From Cereibacter ovatus (GTDB lineage Bacteria > Pseudomonadota > Alphaproteobacteria > Rhodobacterales > Rhodobacteraceae): a stretch of 64,000 bases of DNA. Under the pieces are notes generated by a model that saw only the letters and a program-made list of their open reading frames with translations, did not search any database and was not told the DNA's origin. Positions 7,694 through 16,480 of the stretch are shown here, one piece after another. The stretch covers positions 1 through 64,000 of the forward strand of contig NZ_OAOQ01000008.1 in NCBI RefSeq assembly GCF_900207575.1, read 5' to 3'. How positions within the stretch are numbered: the first letter of the stretch is position 1; each line of letters begins with the position of its first letter. The position numbers were made by a program, and so were the translations under genes.

Positions 7694-10405
7694 TCAGCCG
7701 TTGGCGGCACGGCTCAGGGCAAGGCGCATCTGCTTTTCGGTCTCGATCAGGGCAAAGAACACCGCGCCGATGCCCACGATCAAAAGCCCTTCGGTCAGCG
7801 GCACCGCACTTGTGCCGAACATCGCCTGAAGCGGCGACAGGTAGGTCACGGCGAACTGCGCCGCCGTCACCGTCAGCACGCAGGTCCAGACCACGCGGGT
7901 GCCGCGCGCGGCCGTCCATGTCAGCGACGTGCCGTGGATGTTGCGGATGAAGAACAGGTGGAAAATCTCAAGCACCACGATCATGTTCATCGCCATGGTC
8001 TGCGCCAGCGCCTGCGAATGGCCGCGGTCGATGGCATAGGCATAGATGCCGAACACCGCGACAAGGAACAGGACCGACACCAGCACGATATGCCAGACCA
8101 GCATCCCCGACAGCAGCGGCTGGCCGCGCGGGCGGGGCGGGCGGCGCATCGTGCCCGGCTCTGACGGCTCGAACGCCAGCGCAAGGCCCAGCGTCACCGT
8201 GGTGATCAGGTTCACCCACAGGATCTGCACCGCCGAGATCGGCAGGGAAAGACCGGCAAACAGCGCGACCATGATGGTCGCGGCTTCGCCGGCATTGGTG
8301 GGCAGGGTCCAGCTGATGACCTTCTTGATGTTGTCGTAGACCGTCCGCCCTTCGCGCACCGCCGCCGCGATCGAGGCGAAATTGTCGTCGACCAGCACCA
8401 GTTCGGCGGCCTCTTTCGCGGCCTCGCTGCCCTTCTGGCCCATCGCGATGCCGGCATCGGCGCGTTTCAGCGCCGGCGCGTCGTTCACCCCGTCGCCGGT
8501 CATCGCCACCGTCAGCCCGCGCGATTGCAGCGCCGTCACAAGGCGCAGCTTGTGGGCGGGCGAGGTGCGGGCGAAGATGTCGGTGCTGATTGCGGCCTCG
8601 GCCAGTTCGGCGTCATCCATCTCGTGGATATCGGCGCCGGTCAGCACGCGGGCACTGTTTTTCAGCCCGATCTGATGGCCGATGGCGCGGGCGGTGGCGG
8701 CATGGTCGCCGGTGATCATCTTCACCCGGATACCGGCGGCATGGCAGTCGGCCACCGCGGCGATGGCCTCGGGGCGGGGGGGATCGATCAGGCCGACCAG
8801 CCCGATCAGCGTCAGCCGTCCGGCCAGATCCTCGGGGCCGATGGCGGTCATGTCGGCGGGGGCCGCACATCGGGCCAGCGCGATCACGCGCTGGCCTTCG
8901 GCGGCAAGGCGTTCGACGCGGGCGTGCCATGCGCGGGCATCCAGCGGGGCGGTGCCGCCCGCGGCGGTGCCTTGGTCGGCGCATATCGCCAGAACCGCCT
9001 CGGGGGCGCCCTTGACGTGAATGGTGGCGCGGCCCGCGCCATCGCGGTGCAGCACCGCCATATAGCGATGCGCAGCATCGAACGGGATCGCGTCCAGCCG
9101 CGTGCCGCCGGCCATCGCGCCCGCCCCGGCGATCTTTTCCGCCAGCGCCAGCAATGCGCCTTCCATCGGATCGCCCTCGACCCGCCACTGGCCGTCCGTA
9201 TGGTGCAGCGTGGCGTCGTTGCACAAAGCCGCGGCCTGCCCCAGATCGGCCAGAAGCGCGGCGCTGTCGTGCCCTTCCTGCACCACCACCGCGCCCTGTG
9301 GCGCATAGCCGTTGCCCGTGACCGTCCACAGCGCATCGCCCGCGGCAAGGCTGGCGGCCATCATCTCGTTGCGCGTCAGCGTGCCGGTCTTGTCCGAGCA
9401 GATCACCGAGACCGAGCCCAGCGTCTCGATCGCGGGCAGGCGGCGCACGATGGCATGGCGCCGCGCCATGGCCTGCACCCCCACCGCCAGCGTGATGGTC
9501 AGCACCGCGGGCAGGCCCTCGGGGATTGCCGCGACCGACAGGCCCACCACCGCCATGAAGAATTCGCCAAAGGGCAGGTGGCCGACGAACTGGCCATAGA
9601 CCAGCAGGCTGCCCGCCACGATCAGGATGAACAGCGTCAGCCAGCGCGCGAAACTGTCCATCTGCTGCACAAGCGGCGTGGTCAGTTCCTGAACCTCGGC
9701 CAACATGCCGCTGATGTGGCCGATCTGGGTGGCGGTGCCGGTCGCCACCACGACGCCGCGCCCGGTGCCCGCCGCGATCAGCGTGCCGCTGAACAGCATC
9801 GAGGCACGGTCGCCCAGCGGCGCGCTGGCGGCAACCGGGGCGGTGCCCTTGTCCACCGGCACGGATTCGCCGGTCAGGGCGGCTTCCTCGGCGCGCAGGC
9901 CGCGGGCCGCGATCAGCCGCAGGTCGGCGGGAACGCGGTCGCCGGACTCGATCAGAACGATATCGCCGGGAACCAGATCCGCCGTGTCGACGCCCCGCCG
10001 GCGCCCGTCGCGCAGCACCGCGGCACGGGGGGCCAACATGCCACGGATCGCATCCATCGCCTGTTCGGCGCGGCCTTCCTGAATGAAGCCGATCACCGCA
10101 TTGGCGATCACCACCGCCACGATCACCCCGGTGTCGATCCAGTGCCCCAGCACCGCCGTCACCAAAGCCGAGCCGATCAGCACATAGATCAGCACGTTAT
10201 GGAACTGAAGCAGCAGCCGCACCACCGCATTGCGCCGCCGGGGCGCGGGCAGAAGGTTCGGGCCATGTTCGGCCAGACGGCGCGCGGCCTCGGCCTGATC
10301 CAGCCCCTTGGGGCTTGCGTCGGTGGCGGCAAGGACCGCAGAGGCGGGCAGGCTGTGAAAGGGCGGGGGCGGGGTCTGTGCAGGGGGCGGGGGGTGGATC
10401 GTCAC
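7694..10405 (-). CDS. P-type cation-transporting ATPase (P2 / Ca2+- or Mg2+-type)
   Basis: A 903-residue inner-membrane cation pump of the P2 (PacL/PMA1-like) group. In order: N-terminal cation-ATPase domain, actuator motif LTGES (177-181), membrane motif PEGLPA (295-300), phosphorylation site DKTGT (338-342), nucleotide domain with GDPMEGALL and HVKGAPE, hinge TGDGVND (636-642), and a six-helix C-terminal domain ending after KQMRLALSRAANG. The GTG at 10405 is preferred because AGAGGC precedes it and the family N-terminus starts soon after. Longer in-frame readings exist but lack homology. A second, broken copy lies at 1-710. The exact ion is not decidable. Confidence 0.88.
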   Translation of the reverse strand: MTIHPPPPAQTPPPPFHSLPASAVLAATDASPKGLDQAEAARRLAEHGPNLLPAPRRRNAVVRLLLQFHNVLIYVLIGSALVTAVLGHWIDTGVIVAVVIANAVIGFIQEGRAEQAMDAIRGMLAPRAAVLRDGRRRGVDTADLVPGDIVLIESGDRVPADLRLIAARGLRAEEAALTGESVPVDKGTAPVAASAPLGDRASMLFSGTLIAAGTGRGVVVATGTATQIGHISGMLAEVQELTTPLVQQMDSFARWLTLFILIVAGSLLVYGQFVGHLPFGEFFMAVVGLSVAAIPEGLPAVLTITLAVGVQAMARRHAIVRRLPAIETLGSVSVICSDKTGTLTRNEMMAASLAAGDALWTVTGNGYAPQGAVVVQEGHDSAALLADLGQAAALCNDATLHHTDGQWRVEGDPMEGALLALAEKIAGAGAMAGGTRLDAIPFDAAHRYMAVLHRDGAGRATIHVKGAPEAVLAICADQGTAAGGTAPLDARAWHARVERLAAEGQRVIALARCAAPADMTAIGPEDLAGRLTLIGLVGLIDPPRPEAIAAVADCHAAGIRVKMITGDHAATARAIGHQIGLKNSARVLTGADIHEMDDAELAEAAISTDIFARTSPAHKLRLVTALQSRGLTVAMTGDGVNDAPALKRADAGIAMGQKGSEAAKEAAELVLVDDNFASIAAAVREGRTVYDNIKKVISWTLPTNAGEAATIMVALFAGLSLPISAVQILWVNLITTVTLGLALAFEPSEPGTMRRPPRPRGQPLLSGMLVWHIVLVSVLFLVAVFGIYAYAIDRGHSQALAQTMAMNMIVVLEIFHLFFIRNIHGTSLTWTAARGTRVVWTCVLTVTAAQFAVTYLSPLQAMFGTSAVPLTEGLLIVGIGAVFFALIETEKQMRLALSRAANG

Positions 10406-10879
10406 GGATGAAGCCTCTTTTCGGTCGCCATGGCGGGACATCCCTTCGGGGTCGGCGCGGGGCCTGTCCGCCGCACTGGACGGGCACGGGGGTGGGCCAC
10501 GGGGGCGGGCGTCCCATCTCGTGCCCGGGGTCCGGGGCCGGCCACATTGCGGCCAAAAGCGGCGGCGCGGCCGGCACCGGGGGCTGTCACGATGTAAGCC
10601 CCGCGCCCGGCAGGGAAAGAGGCATGCGGCACCCTGGCACATGCAGGCCGGTTTCCTGCGGCGCCGGCAAGAACGGGTAATGAAGATTATGTAACGGCAC
10701 AATCCAGGGCCACGGCCCGCACGACCATGGGGCGAGTGACGCGAAAGATTGTCATACTGGAAATTGCAGGCCATCCGGGTTATGGTAACCGGGCACTTAC
10801 TCGATTCCCCATGCATCCTGTTATTGGCGCCGCGCGTGTTGCGCGTCCCGTCATATCGAGGTTTTCAAGGAGTAAGCCC
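10406..10879. other. Non-coding interval between divergent ATPase and radical-SAM operon
   Basis: About 475 bases without a convincing gene. The left part is GC-rich and resembles leader sequence of the ATPase gene. From about 10675 the composition becomes more AT-rich, as expected for the promoters of two divergent units. An in-frame extension upstream of the 10880 gene to 10727 exists but has no ribosome binding site. A palindrome at 10775-10793 is listed separately. Confidence 0.5.
10775..10793. promoter_or_regulatory. Palindrome upstream of the radical-SAM operon
   Basis: CC-G-GGTTA-TGG-TAACC-G-GG is a near-perfect inverted repeat with 5-base inner arms and two more matching outer bases on each side. 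It lies 87 bases before the first gene of the operon, where an operator or activator site would be expected. No regulator gene lies next to it, so the binding protein is unknown. Confidence 0.35.
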
Positions 10880-11278
10880 ATGCCGTCGAAATCGACCATC
10901 AATCGCTTTACCTCGAAGAACCCGCTTGACCTGAAACAGGTCCGCATCCCCGGTCTGGACAAACCGTTCGAGCAGCTGACGATTTCCGAACTGGTGCAGC
11001 TTCGCCCCGGATCGGCCGTGGCCGACACCTGGGAAGTCAACGCCGTGACCGACAACATCTCGGCCACCACCTCGGCCGCGCTGGAAGCCCTGGGCCGCAT
11101 CCACAAGGAACGGGTCATCAATCAGGTGATGGATCAGGCCCGGCTGAACCAGCTTCGGACGCAGATCGGCGGCTCGATGGGGATCGGGGGGCTGTCCAGC
11201 GAAGTGCCCGCCGACGAGGTGCGCAGCGGAACCGAAGATGTCTTCCGCGCCGCAAGTTCCGACCCCTTCAAGGCCTGA
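10880..11278 (+). CDS. Small protein heading the radical-SAM operon; candidate substrate or partner
   Basis: A 132-residue soluble protein of no family I recognise. The start at 10880 has a strong AAGGAG seven bases upstream. The N-terminal third is basic with proline turns (KNPLDLKQVRIPGLDKPFEQ). It is followed by a block that could be helical (FEQLTISELVQLRPG), a threonine/serine-rich stretch (NAVTDNISATTSAALEAL), a probable amphipathic helix (KERVINQVMDQARLNQLRTQ) and a glycine-rich linker (IGGSMGIGGL). It has no cysteine, no signal peptide and no membrane segment. Being first in an operon of four radical-SAM enzymes and two proteases, it could be their substrate or a carrier. That is inference from position; there is no typical RiPP core with repeated Cys, Asn or Thr-rich units. 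Confidence 0.6.
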   Translation: MPSKSTINRFTSKNPLDLKQVRIPGLDKPFEQLTISELVQLRPGSAVADTWEVNAVTDNISATTSAALEALGRIHKERVINQVMDQARLNQLRTQIGGSMGIGGLSSEVPADEVRSGTEDVFRAASSDPFKA

Positions 11279-11308
11279 GGCGGCAGGTTCGCCTGCCCCG
11301 CTTTCCAG

Positions 11309-12364
11309 ATGATCAGGTTTGGCCCCAGAATGACGGGGCAGGAGTTCGCACGCTTTCAGGCGGCGACGATGGCGCATCTGTCGTTCAGCCTGACGCTCGC
11401 CTGCCCGCTTCGCTGCGCGCATTGCATGGTGGCGACCGTCTCGCCGCGCGATGCCGACAGCGCGTCGCTGCCTGTGACGGTGGCACGCCGCTTTGCCGCC
11501 GAGATGCCCGCGGTTGCGGCCATGGGCATCTCTCGGATCAGTTTCACGGGCGGCGAGCCGTTCGTCGCCCGCGAGCAACTGTCGATCCTGTCGGATGCGG
11601 CGGCGCGTGCGGGGATCGGCTGCACCGTGGTCACGGCCTGCCACTGGGCCAAGACGCCCTCGATCGCGGCGCGGACGATCGCGGCCTTTCCGGCGCTGGA
11701 TCGCTGGCATGTTTCCACCGATGTCTTCCACAGCGACCAGCTTGACCCGGTCTTTGTGGTGAACGCGGCCCGCGCGCTGTGCGATGCCGGCCGCGAGGTG
11801 CAGATCCGCATGGCGGTTCCGGCCGATCCCGGGGGGGATGAGGCTGCCCTGCTGGACTGGCTGCGCCAGCGCCTGCCCGCAGGGGTGGGCTTTGCGGTGC
11901 AGCCGGTGATGGGCGGACCCGATCCCGGCTGCGCCGATCCTGCCTGCACCGATGGCGCCGCGCCGCCTTCGACGCCCTGCCTGACCACGGGGCCACTGAT
12001 CCGCCACGACGGCCAGCTTTCGCCCTGCTGTTCCGGTCTGGCCGAGCGGTTGTCGATCAGCCCGTTCGACCGCGCGGACCCCGCCCGGACCGGGCTGGTC
12101 GAGGCCATCGGCATCTGGCGCGGCGACCGGCTGCTGACCCTGATCCGGGCGCTGGGGTTCGGCTATCCGGCGCTTTGGGCGGCCGAGGCCGGCGCGCCCA
12201 CCCCCGCGGCCGCCCCCCGCCACCCCTGCGATTACTGCACCGCGCTTTGGGCGGCACCCGCCACCCGCGCGGCCGTTCTTGACCGCATCGCTTCCCCCGA
12301 GGTCGCGGCCCGCATCGACGCCCTTGCCCGGACCCTTTTCCCCCAGTCGGGAGTTGCCGCATGA
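11309..12364 (+). CDS. Radical-SAM protein with C-terminal Cys-rich (SPASM-like) region, copy 1
   Basis: A 351-residue radical-SAM enzyme. The 4Fe-4S motif CPLRCAHC gives Cys32, Cys36 and Cys39 (CX3CX2C), and the SAM-binding GGEP is at 81-84. The C-terminal part has further cysteines that could hold auxiliary clusters: Cys208 and Cys213, Cys224 in TPCLTTG, a CC pair at 240-241, and CDYC at 307-310. It resembles the products at 12361 and 15416 along its whole length, so the three arose by duplication. It starts 30 bases after the small protein; the ATG at 11309 is weakly preceded, and an ATG at 11330 is an alternative. The reaction and substrate are unknown; peptide modification is inferred from context. 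Confidence 0.8.
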   Translation: MIRFGPRMTGQEFARFQAATMAHLSFSLTLACPLRCAHCMVATVSPRDADSASLPVTVARRFAAEMPAVAAMGISRISFTGGEPFVAREQLSILSDAAARAGIGCTVVTACHWAKTPSIAARTIAAFPALDRWHVSTDVFHSDQLDPVFVVNAARALCDAGREVQIRMAVPADPGGDEAALLDWLRQRLPAGVGFAVQPVMGGPDPGCADPACTDGAAPPSTPCLTTGPLIRHDGQLSPCCSGLAERLSISPFDRADPARTGLVEAIGIWRGDRLLTLIRALGFGYPALWAAEAGAPTPAAAPRHPCDYCTALWAAPATRAAVLDRIASPEVAARIDALARTLFPQSGVAA

Positions 12365-13470
12365 CCATCGCCGTCAAGACGCCCGATCCGAAGATTGCGC
12401 TGACCTTGCAGGAACTGACCGCCTGCCAGCACCTTGCGCGCACCCACATCACCTTTTCGCTGACGCTGAACTGCCCGTTGCGCTGCGCCCATTGCATCGT
12501 GGATGCCGGCCCCGACAAGGCCGCCACGTCGATGCCGCTGGCGGTGGCCGCGCGCTATGGCGCGCAGATGCCGGCGCTGGCCCGGCACGGCATCCGCGGC
12601 ATCTGCTTTACCGGAGGCGAGCCGCTGGTCGCCCGCGCCCCGCTTCGCGTGATGTCCGAAGCGGCGGCTGCGGCCGGCATCGACGTTTCGGTGGTGACGG
12701 CGGCGCAATGGGCGGCCACGCCGGACCGCGCGGCGGGGCTGGTGGCGCAGTTCCCGGCGATCTCGTGCTGGGACATCTCTTTCGATGCGCATCATCTGCC
12801 ATGGGTCGACATCCACCATATCCGCAACGCGGTCACAGCACTGCGGGCCGCAGGGCGGCGGGCCAATATCCGCGTGACCTATTCCGACCCGATGACCGAG
12901 GCCGACCGCCGGATCATGGACGACCTTGCCGCCATCGGGGAAGCCGATTGCGTGGCGCAGGCGCTGCGCCCGGTGGGCCGCGGCGAGGATCTGCACGCGC
13001 CGCGGCCGCATGGCTGGTCGCCCTGGATCAAGCCCTGCCTGACGCAGGGCATGGTGGTGCGCTATGACGGCTCGGTGTCGCCCTGCTGTCTGAACCTTGT
13101 GGAATCGCGGGCGCATCCGTTCCGCTTCGGGGCGCCCCTGGTCGAGGATCTGGTTCAGGTTCACCGCCGCTTTCTGACCGATCCGCTGTTGCAGTTGATC
13201 CGCGCGCTTGGCTTTGGCCCGCTGCGCGACTGGATCGAGGCCGAAGGGCTGGCCCATCTCTTGCCCGATCCCGTCCCCGAGGAAGTCTGCGAGTTGTGCA
13301 CCGCCATCATGCACCGGCCCGAACTGGCCCGGCTGGTTCAGGCCCGCGCCGCCGAAGGCGAGGTGCCGGCCAAGATCGCGGTGATCGCGGCCAAGGTGCT
13401 GGGCGAAACCGACATGCTGCGGGCGGTGGCGCCCGACATCCTGTCCCCCGAACCGGAGTCCCTGCCATGA
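12361..13470 (+). CDS. Radical-SAM protein with C-terminal Cys-rich (SPASM-like) region, copy 2
   Basis: A 369-residue paralogue of the preceding enzyme, sharing an ATGA overlap with it. Cys38, Cys42 and Cys45 form CPLRCAHC, and GGEP is at 85-88. The auxiliary-cluster candidates are kept: KPCLTQG (Cys226), CC at 242-243 and CELC at 310-313. The N-terminus is a few residues longer than copy 1 and the C-terminal tail extends about 50 residues past the CELC motif. It probably works on the same or a related substrate as copies 1 and 3. The names of the modified residue and substrate cannot be given. Confidence 0.8.
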   Translation: MTIAVKTPDPKIALTLQELTACQHLARTHITFSLTLNCPLRCAHCIVDAGPDKAATSMPLAVAARYGAQMPALARHGIRGICFTGGEPLVARAPLRVMSEAAAAAGIDVSVVTAAQWAATPDRAAGLVAQFPAISCWDISFDAHHLPWVDIHHIRNAVTALRAAGRRANIRVTYSDPMTEADRRIMDDLAAIGEADCVAQALRPVGRGEDLHAPRPHGWSPWIKPCLTQGMVVRYDGSVSPCCLNLVESRAHPFRFGAPLVEDLVQVHRRFLTDPLLQLIRALGFGPLRDWIEAEGLAHLLPDPVPEEVCELCTAIMHRPELARLVQARAAEGEVPAKIAVIAAKVLGETDMLRAVAPDILSPEPESLP

Positions 13471-15419
13471 CGCGGCCCTTCACCCCCCCGGCGCCTGCCC
13501 CGGCGCCTTCCCCGAACGTGGTCTTTGCCTACATGCCATGGGCCACCACCACGCGGCCGTCGCTGGCGCTGGGGATACTGGGCGCGATCTGCCATCAGGA
13601 AGCTGTGCCGGTTCAGACCTTCTATGCCAACCTTGACATGTCGGCCCGGATCGGATTCGAGGCCGCCGGCCGGATGGCCAATGAACGCTGCCTTTACGGG
13701 CTGTCCGAACATCTGTTCGCCTGCGACATGTTCGGCCCCGAGGTTCTGTCGTCCGACACCTATCTTTCGGCGCTGGCGGAACTGGCGCTGCCCGACACCT
13801 TCAAGGACATGGCCTATCTGCACCACCTGCGCGACGAGGCGGTTCCCGCCTTTCTTGACGCGCTGGAAGCCCGGATCGTTGCGGCCTGCCCCACGGTGCT
13901 GGGCCTGTCGTCGACCTTCAATCAGGTGATGGGGTCGCTGGCGATCGCGGCGCGGATCAAGCGGCGGATGCCGCAGGTCCGGGTGATCGCGGGCGGCGCC
14001 TGTTTCGACGACGAGATGGGGCAGGAATACCACCGCGCCCTGCCCGGCGTTCTGGATCATGTCTTCATGGGCGAGGCCGAACCCGCCTTTCGCGAATTCC
14101 TGCGCCGGGTGAAGGCGGGCCGGCCCACCACCGACATTCCCGGCGTGACATGGTGGGATGGCGACCGGCTGCATCTGCTGCCGGGTGGGCCGCTGGCCGA
14201 TCTGGCCGACAGCCCCGCCCCCGATTATGACGACTTCTTCGCGGAACGCGACCGGGTGCGCACCGGGACCGGGCGGATCTTCAACATCGAATTCCTGCCC
14301 TTCGAGGGGTCGCGCGGCTGCTGGTGGGGGCAGAAGAACCATTGCGTGTTCTGCGGCATCAATCCCGATCTGATGGGGTTTCGCGAAAAGCCGGTGGATC
14401 GGGTGGTCTCGGAGATGGTGTCGCTGTCGCAACGCTATCGCGTGGTCAGCCTGACCGCCTCGGATTACATCGTCTCGCGCAAGCATCGGCGCGAGCTGTT
14501 CGGCCGGCTGGCCGAACTGGATCTGGACATCGAATGTTTCTACGAGGTCCGCGCCGATCTGCACAAGGACGAGCTGGCGGCGATGCAGCGCGCGGGCATC
14601 GTCAAGGTGCAGCCGGGGATCGAATCCTTCTCGACCGAGCTGTTGCGCCTGATGAAAAAGGGCACCAGCCGCATCCGCCATGTGCAGTTCCTGCGGTGGG
14701 CCAAGGAATATGGCATCCACCTCAGCTACAACATCCTGAACGGCTTTCCGGGCGAACAGGCCGAGTGGTATCGCGACATGGCGGCCTTCCTGCCGCAGAT
14801 CCGCCATCTTCAGCCGCCGCTGCACAATGTCCACCGGGTCGAGATGCACCGCTTTTCGCCGCTGTTCCGCGACCGGGTGGCGCTGGGGGTGGATGATTAC
14901 CAACTGCGGCAGGACTATTGCTTCAACTTTCCCGAAGGCTTGGTCGATCCGCTGAAGGTGGGGTATTTCTTCTCGTTCTCGGCGGGGACGGTGCTGGACC
15001 CCGAAGGGTATGTCGCGCCGCTGAAGGCGGTGCTGGCCGACTGGATCGAGGCCCATGCCGGAAAGATCGCCCCCGGCTTTCAGTATCAGATCGGCCCCGG
15101 CTTCACCCGGATCGTGGACAGCCGCGGGCTTGAGGATCGCTATGTCGATCTGGCGGGGCTGCATCAGGACATCTTCCTGTTGTGCGACGAGATCACCACC
15201 ATCGAGCGGCTGGAAAAGGATCTGCGCCCGCTGTGGCCGGCCGAGGTCGCCGCCGGCAAGGTCGCGGCCTGTGTGGACGAGATGGTGGCCTCGGGGCTGC
15301 TGATGCGCGAGGACAGCTCGGTTCTGATGCTGCCGGTGGCACGCCACACCCGCAGCACGGCCGATCTGCGCGCCTATGTGCTGGGCGATGGTGTCGCGCA
15401 GGGGGTCGCCGCGGAATGA
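13467..15419 (+). CDS. B12-binding radical-SAM protein, RiPP-maturation class
   Basis: A 650-residue protein coupled to the previous gene by ATGA. Residues about 16-230 look like a cobalamin-binding Rossmann domain of the B12-radical-SAM type (LGLSSTFNQVMGSLAIA, VIAGGACFDDEMG, VFMGEAEPAF). The radical-SAM cluster motif has unusual spacing, CWWGQKNHCVFC, with Cys285, Cys293 and Cys296 (CX7CX2C). That spacing and the surrounding EGSRGCWWG are the hallmark of the family named RiPP maturation radical SAM protein 1, several members of which methylate unactivated carbons in peptides. The C-terminal 250 residues probably bind substrate. This is the gene that most directly points to peptide natural-product maturation. 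Confidence 0.85.
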   Translation: MTRPFTPPAPAPAPSPNVVFAYMPWATTTRPSLALGILGAICHQEAVPVQTFYANLDMSARIGFEAAGRMANERCLYGLSEHLFACDMFGPEVLSSDTYLSALAELALPDTFKDMAYLHHLRDEAVPAFLDALEARIVAACPTVLGLSSTFNQVMGSLAIAARIKRRMPQVRVIAGGACFDDEMGQEYHRALPGVLDHVFMGEAEPAFREFLRRVKAGRPTTDIPGVTWWDGDRLHLLPGGPLADLADSPAPDYDDFFAERDRVRTGTGRIFNIEFLPFEGSRGCWWGQKNHCVFCGINPDLMGFREKPVDRVVSEMVSLSQRYRVVSLTASDYIVSRKHRRELFGRLAELDLDIECFYEVRADLHKDELAAMQRAGIVKVQPGIESFSTELLRLMKKGTSRIRHVQFLRWAKEYGIHLSYNILNGFPGEQAEWYRDMAAFLPQIRHLQPPLHNVHRVEMHRFSPLFRDRVALGVDDYQLRQDYCFNFPEGLVDPLKVGYFFSFSAGTVLDPEGYVAPLKAVLADWIEAHAGKIAPGFQYQIGPGFTRIVDSRGLEDRYVDLAGLHQDIFLLCDEITTIERLEKDLRPLWPAEVAAGKVAACVDEMVASGLLMREDSSVLMLPVARHTRSTADLRAYVLGDGVAQGVAAE

Positions 15420-16480
15420 CCATCCAAAGCGGGCGCGGCACGGCGGCGGATCTGTGGCGGCTTCAGTCGCTGGCCGCGCAGTCGCTGGTGGTCAGCGTGA
15501 CGCGGAAATGCCCGCTGCGCTGCGGCCATTGCATCACGCGATCCGGCCCGGCGGCGCCGGGGCCGCTTCTGTCGCCGGCGCTGGCGGCGGTCTGGGCCGG
15601 CGATCTGCCGGCGATGGCGGCGCAGGGCCTGCGGCACCTGACGCTGACCGGGGGCGAGCCGATCCTTGCCCGCGATGCCTGTCGGCTGCTGGCGGGCGCG
15701 GGGGCGGCGGCGGGGGTGTCGGTGTTCGTGGTCACCTCGGGGGTCTGGGCGCGTTCGGCCGCGCAGGCGCGCGCGGTGGTGGCCGGGATGGCGGGGGTCG
15801 CGCGCTGGGATCTGGGGGTGGATGGCTGGCACGCGCAGGAAATGCCGCTGGAACGGATCGGTCATGCGCTGGATGCCATTCTGGCGGCGGGCGGCACGGT
15901 CACGCTGCGGCTGTGCGAAGGGCGCACCGCAGCCGAAACCCGCAGGATCGAAACCGAGGTGGCGGCGCTGGTGCGCGGCCGGGCGCCGATGATCCGCCAG
16001 TCGGTCCGGCGTATCGGCCGGGCGGCCGACCGGGGCGGCGCCGGGGGGCAGGCCGGGTTGCCGCGCAGGCCCTGTGTCTCGACGGGCCTGTTCCTGCGTG
16101 CCGATGGCAGCACCGGCCCCTGCTGTTCCGGCCTTGCCTATGAGGCGCCGGGCCATCCCTTCACCTATGGCCGGGTTCTGGCGCCCGGCGATCTGCGGGC
16201 GGCGTGGCAGGCATGGCAGGACGATCCGCTGTTGCGGCTGATGCGGGTGGCCTCGCTGGCCGGGCTGAACGGCTGGCTTGCGCCGGATCGGCGGGCCGAT
16301 CTGCCGGCCGACCCGTGCGAGGCCTGCGTGGCGCTGTGGTCGCGCCTGCCCGCGGATGAGGCCGCCGGGCTGCGCGAACGCGCCGCGGCGGTGACCGACC
16401 GGCTGGCGCTGCTGGAAGCGCGGCTTCACCTTGCACTGGCGGATCAGGATGCCGACGGCAACAGCACCATCACGGACTGA
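15416..16480 (+). CDS. Radical-SAM protein with C-terminal Cys-rich (SPASM-like) region, copy 3
   Basis: A 354-residue third paralogue, starting in an ATGA overlap with the B12 enzyme. The cluster motif is CPLRCGHC (Cys32, 36, 39), GGEP is at 79-82, and the C-terminal cysteines follow the same order: RPCVSTG, a CC pair in GPCCSG, and CEAC. It is the most divergent of the three, with an Ala/Gly-rich composition. Having three related copies interleaved with one B12 enzyme suggests either several modification sites or a mixed complex, which is inference. Confidence 0.8.
   Translation: MTIQSGRGTAADLWRLQSLAAQSLVVSVTRKCPLRCGHCITRSGPAAPGPLLSPALAAVWAGDLPAMAAQGLRHLTLTGGEPILARDACRLLAGAGAAAGVSVFVVTSGVWARSAAQARAVVAGMAGVARWDLGVDGWHAQEMPLERIGHALDAILAAGGTVTLRLCEGRTAAETRRIETEVAALVRGRAPMIRQSVRRIGRAADRGGAGGQAGLPRRPCVSTGLFLRADGSTGPCCSGLAYEAPGHPFTYGRVLAPGDLRAAWQAWQDDPLLRLMRVASLAGLNGWLAPDRRADLPADPCEACVALWSRLPADEAAGLRERAAAVTDRLALLEARLHLALADQDADGNSTITD

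Noticed and set aside
10406-10816. Longer start for the intact P-type ATPase, up to 1040 residues
   Set aside because: The extra residues are low-complexity and extend into the promoter region; the GTG at 10405 has AGAGGC and gives a family-like length.
10727-10879. In-frame upstream extension of the radical-SAM operon's first gene
   Set aside because: The strong AAGGAG is placed for the ATG at 10880; the extension covers promoter-like sequence.
16149-16480. Direct repeats or CRISPR-like arrays
   Set aside because: No regularly spaced repeats with unique spacers were found anywhere; the repeats seen are in-frame coding units.
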